Under the pieces are notes generated by a model. The model was not told the DNA's origin, made no database searches, and saw only the letters and a program-made list of their open reading frames with translations. From NCBI GenBank assembly GCA_003551805.1, contig PUNR01000412.1:1-6268 (forward strand): a stretch of DNA of 6,268 nt. The letters are read 5' to 3'. This document shows, piece by piece, positions 4,486 to 6,268 of the stretch (positions within the stretch are counted from its first letter, which is position 1; each line of letters opens with the position of its first letter). The position numbers and the translations under genes were made by a program. The stretch is from Loktanella sp. Lineage in GTDB: Bacteria; Pseudomonadota; Alphaproteobacteria; Rhodobacterales; Rhodobacteraceae.

Positions 4486-6268
4486 ATGACTGATTTCACA
4501 ATCAAAACCGATGCCGATGGCGTGGCCATCATCACATGGGACACGGTCGGCAAATCGATGAACGTGATGAACCAGCAAGGGTTCACCGATCTGGACGCGC
4601 TGATTGATCAGGCTTTGGCCGATGATGCCGTCAAAGGCATCATTATCACATCCGGCAAGGAAGGATCTTTTGCCGGTGGCATGGACCTGAACATCATCGC
4701 CAAGATGAAAGACAGTGCCGGCGACGATCCCGCGCGCGGTCTGTTCGACGGCGTCATGGCGATGCATGGCGTGCTGCGCAAGATCGAACGCGCGGGCATG
4801 GACCCCAAGACCAACAAAGGCGGCAAGCCCATCGCCGCCGCCCTGCCCGGTACCGCACTTGGCATCGGTCTGGAAATCCCGCTCGCCTGTCACCGCATCT
4901 TTGCCGCCGATAATCCCAAGGCGAAAATCGGCCTGCCGGAAATCATGGTCGGTATCTTCCCCGGTGCCGGTGGCACCACGCGTCTGGCCCGCAAACTGGG
5001 TGCGATGGGCGCATCGCCCCTGCTGCTGGAAGGCAAGTTGAACGATCCGCAAGGTGCCAAACGCGCAGGCGTGATTGACGAAGTCGTACCAGCGGATGAA
5101 TTGATCGCAGCGGCGAAAGCATGGGTGCTTTCCAGCCCTACAATCGTGAAACCATGGGATGAAAAGGGCTATAAAATGCCCGGCGGGGCGCCTTACCACC
5201 CTGCGGGCTTCATGACCTTCGTCGGGGCATCCGCTATGGTGAATGGCAAGACGATGGGTGTTTTCCCCGCCGCCAAGGCCCTGCTGTCGGCGGTCTATGA
5301 AGGGGCGCTCGTCCCCTTCGATACCGCGCTCAAGATCGAGGCGCGTTGGTTCACCAATGTCCTGATGAACCCAAGCTCCTCTGCCATGATCCGCAGCCTG
5401 TTCATCAACAAGGAAGCCTTGGAAAAAGGCGCCAATCGCCCAGACGCACCCGATCAAAAGGTCAAACAGGTCGGCGTCATCGGCGCGGGCATGATGGGTG
5501 CCGGCATCGCGCTGGTGTCCGCCCTTGCGGGGATCAAGGTCGTCCTGATCGACGCCAAACAGGAAGCCGCCGACAAAGGCAAATCCTACACCGCCGATTA
5601 CATGGACAAAGGCATCGCCCGCAAAAAGGTGACCGAGGACAAGAAAACCGCCGTTCTGGGTCTGATCAACGCCACGACCGATTACGCCGCCTTGAAAGAC
5701 TGCGACCTGATCGTGGAAGCGGTGTTCGAGGATACGTCCGTCAAGGCAGACGTCACCAAAAAGGTGCAGGCGGTGACTGGTCCCGATTGCATCTTTGCCA
5801 CCAACACATCGACCTTGCCGATCACCGAACTGGCGAAAGCCAGCAACGATCCGGAAAAATTCATCGGCATCCACTTCTTCTCCCCCGTGGACAAGATGCT
5901 GCTGGTGGAAATCATCAAAGGCGAAAAGACAGGTGATGTTGCCGTGGCCAAAGCGCTCGACTTTGTGCGCCAGATCCGCAAGACGCCGATTGTGGTCAAT
6001 GATGCGCGGTTCTTCTACGCCAACCGCTGCATCATTCCATACATCAACGAAGGCATCCGCATGGTGAAGGAAGGGGTCTCCCCCGCCCTGATCGAAAACG
6101 CGGCCAAACTGGTCGGCATGCCGCTGGGCCCGCTGCAACTGGTCGATGAAACCAGCATCGACCTTGGCGTGAAAATCGCCAAGGCGACCCGCGCCGCAAT
6201 GGGCGACGCCTACCCCGATGGCGAGGTGGACGAGGTGCTATTCTGGATGGCCGATCAGGACCGTCTGG
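4486..6268 (+). CDS. fadJ: Bifunctional enoyl-CoA hydratase / 3-hydroxyacyl-CoA dehydrogenase (FadJ/FadB-type), 3' end outside window
   Basis: The frame is open from ATG 4486 to the window end (594 codons plus one base); related proteins run to about 700-740 residues, so the C-terminus is cut. It would hydrate trans-2-enoyl-CoA and then oxidise 3-hydroxyacyl-CoA with NAD. The N-terminal crotonase domain (about 1-190) has an oxyanion-hole loop FAGGMDL (62-68), Glu130 in LGIGLE and Glu152 in LPEIMVGIFPGAGGT, matching the two catalytic glutamates. A linker follows. The Rossmann domain begins VGVIGAGMMGAGIA (GxGxxG at 333-338); Ser442, His463 (IHFFSP), Glu475 (LVEII) and Asn513 keep the dehydrogenase active-site spacing. 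The C-terminal domain starts near PLGPLQLVDE (546-555). AGGGGGA ends 5 nt before ATG, 11 bp after the thiolase stop, so the two genes form one transcription unit. FadB versus FadJ naming is by resemblance only. Confidence 0.95.
   Translation, partial: MTDFTIKTDADGVAIITWDTVGKSMNVMNQQGFTDLDALIDQALADDAVKGIIITSGKEGSFAGGMDLNIIAKMKDSAGDDPARGLFDGVMAMHGVLRKIERAGMDPKTNKGGKPIAAALPGTALGIGLEIPLACHRIFAADNPKAKIGLPEIMVGIFPGAGGTTRLARKLGAMGASPLLLEGKLNDPQGAKRAGVIDEVVPADELIAAAKAWVLSSPTIVKPWDEKGYKMPGGAPYHPAGFMTFVGASAMVNGKTMGVFPAAKALLSAVYEGALVPFDTALKIEARWFTNVLMNPSSSAMIRSLFINKEALEKGANRPDAPDQKVKQVGVIGAGMMGAGIALVSALAGIKVVLIDAKQEAADKGKSYTADYMDKGIARKKVTEDKKTAVLGLINATTDYAALKDCDLIVEAVFEDTSVKADVTKKVQAVTGPDCIFATNTSTLPITELAKASNDPEKFIGIHFFSPVDKMLLVEIIKGEKTGDVAVAKALDFVRQIRKTPIVVNDARFFYANRCIIPYINEGIRMVKEGVSPALIENAAKLVGMPLGPLQLVDETSIDLGVKIAKATRAAMGDAYPDGEVDEVLFWMADQDRL

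Noticed and set aside
5346..5936. 196-codon + strand open frame inside the bifunctional gene
   Set aside because: It is a +1-frame shadow, with an Arg/Gln/Gly-rich product and no domain, overlapping the conserved Rossmann domain.
4336..6138. 600-codon minus-strand open frame opposite the bifunctional gene
   Set aside because: The + strand frame has complete hydratase and dehydrogenase signatures; the antisense product is low-complexity-like (His, Gly, Asp) and has no family resemblance I can see.

Overview
The window looks like a chromosomal segment from an alphaproteobacterium, most likely the marine Rhodobacteraceae (Roseobacter group). This is inferred from the moderately high GC, the codon use, the protein sequences and the gene order; no sequence search was run. 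All recognised genes lie on the + strand. They form a regulator plus fatty-acid beta-oxidation cluster that is cut at both window ends.

Layout: (1) 1-123 is the C-terminal 40 residues of a MerR-family regulator. (2) 124-306 is a 183-bp AT-richer gap with the best candidate promoter/operator region: an inverted repeat, a MerR-type dyad and repeated CGTCAC elements. (3) 307-708 is a complete second MerR-family regulator whose tail resembles that of the first. (4) 709-753 is a short gap; a 9-bp GC-rich hairpin encloses the regulator's stop codon. (5) 754-2532 is a 592-residue acyl-CoA dehydrogenase of the long, C-terminally extended type that includes DmdC. (6) 2533-2614 is a gap with a second 9-bp hairpin and a 10-bp leader element shared with gap 4. 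(7) 2615-3250 is a glutathione S-transferase-like protein. (8) 3263-4474 is a thiolase. (9) 4486 to the window end is a bifunctional enoyl-CoA hydratase/3-hydroxyacyl-CoA dehydrogenase that runs off the right edge.

Together the dehydrogenase (oxidation 1), the bifunctional protein (hydration and oxidation 2) and the thiolase (cleavage) supply all four steps of beta-oxidation. The MerR pair probably senses an acyl-CoA or related ligand. The GST-like gene is the one member without an obvious step; it sits 12 bp before the thiolase and is presumably co-transcribed with it. No RNA genes, mobile elements, CRISPR arrays or origins were seen.

I do not see a clearly new system here. The points most worth a second look are the operator-like array at 191-240, the repeated hairpin-plus-leader architecture before the dehydrogenase and GST genes, the uncertain substrate of the DmdC-like dehydrogenase, and the role of the embedded GST.
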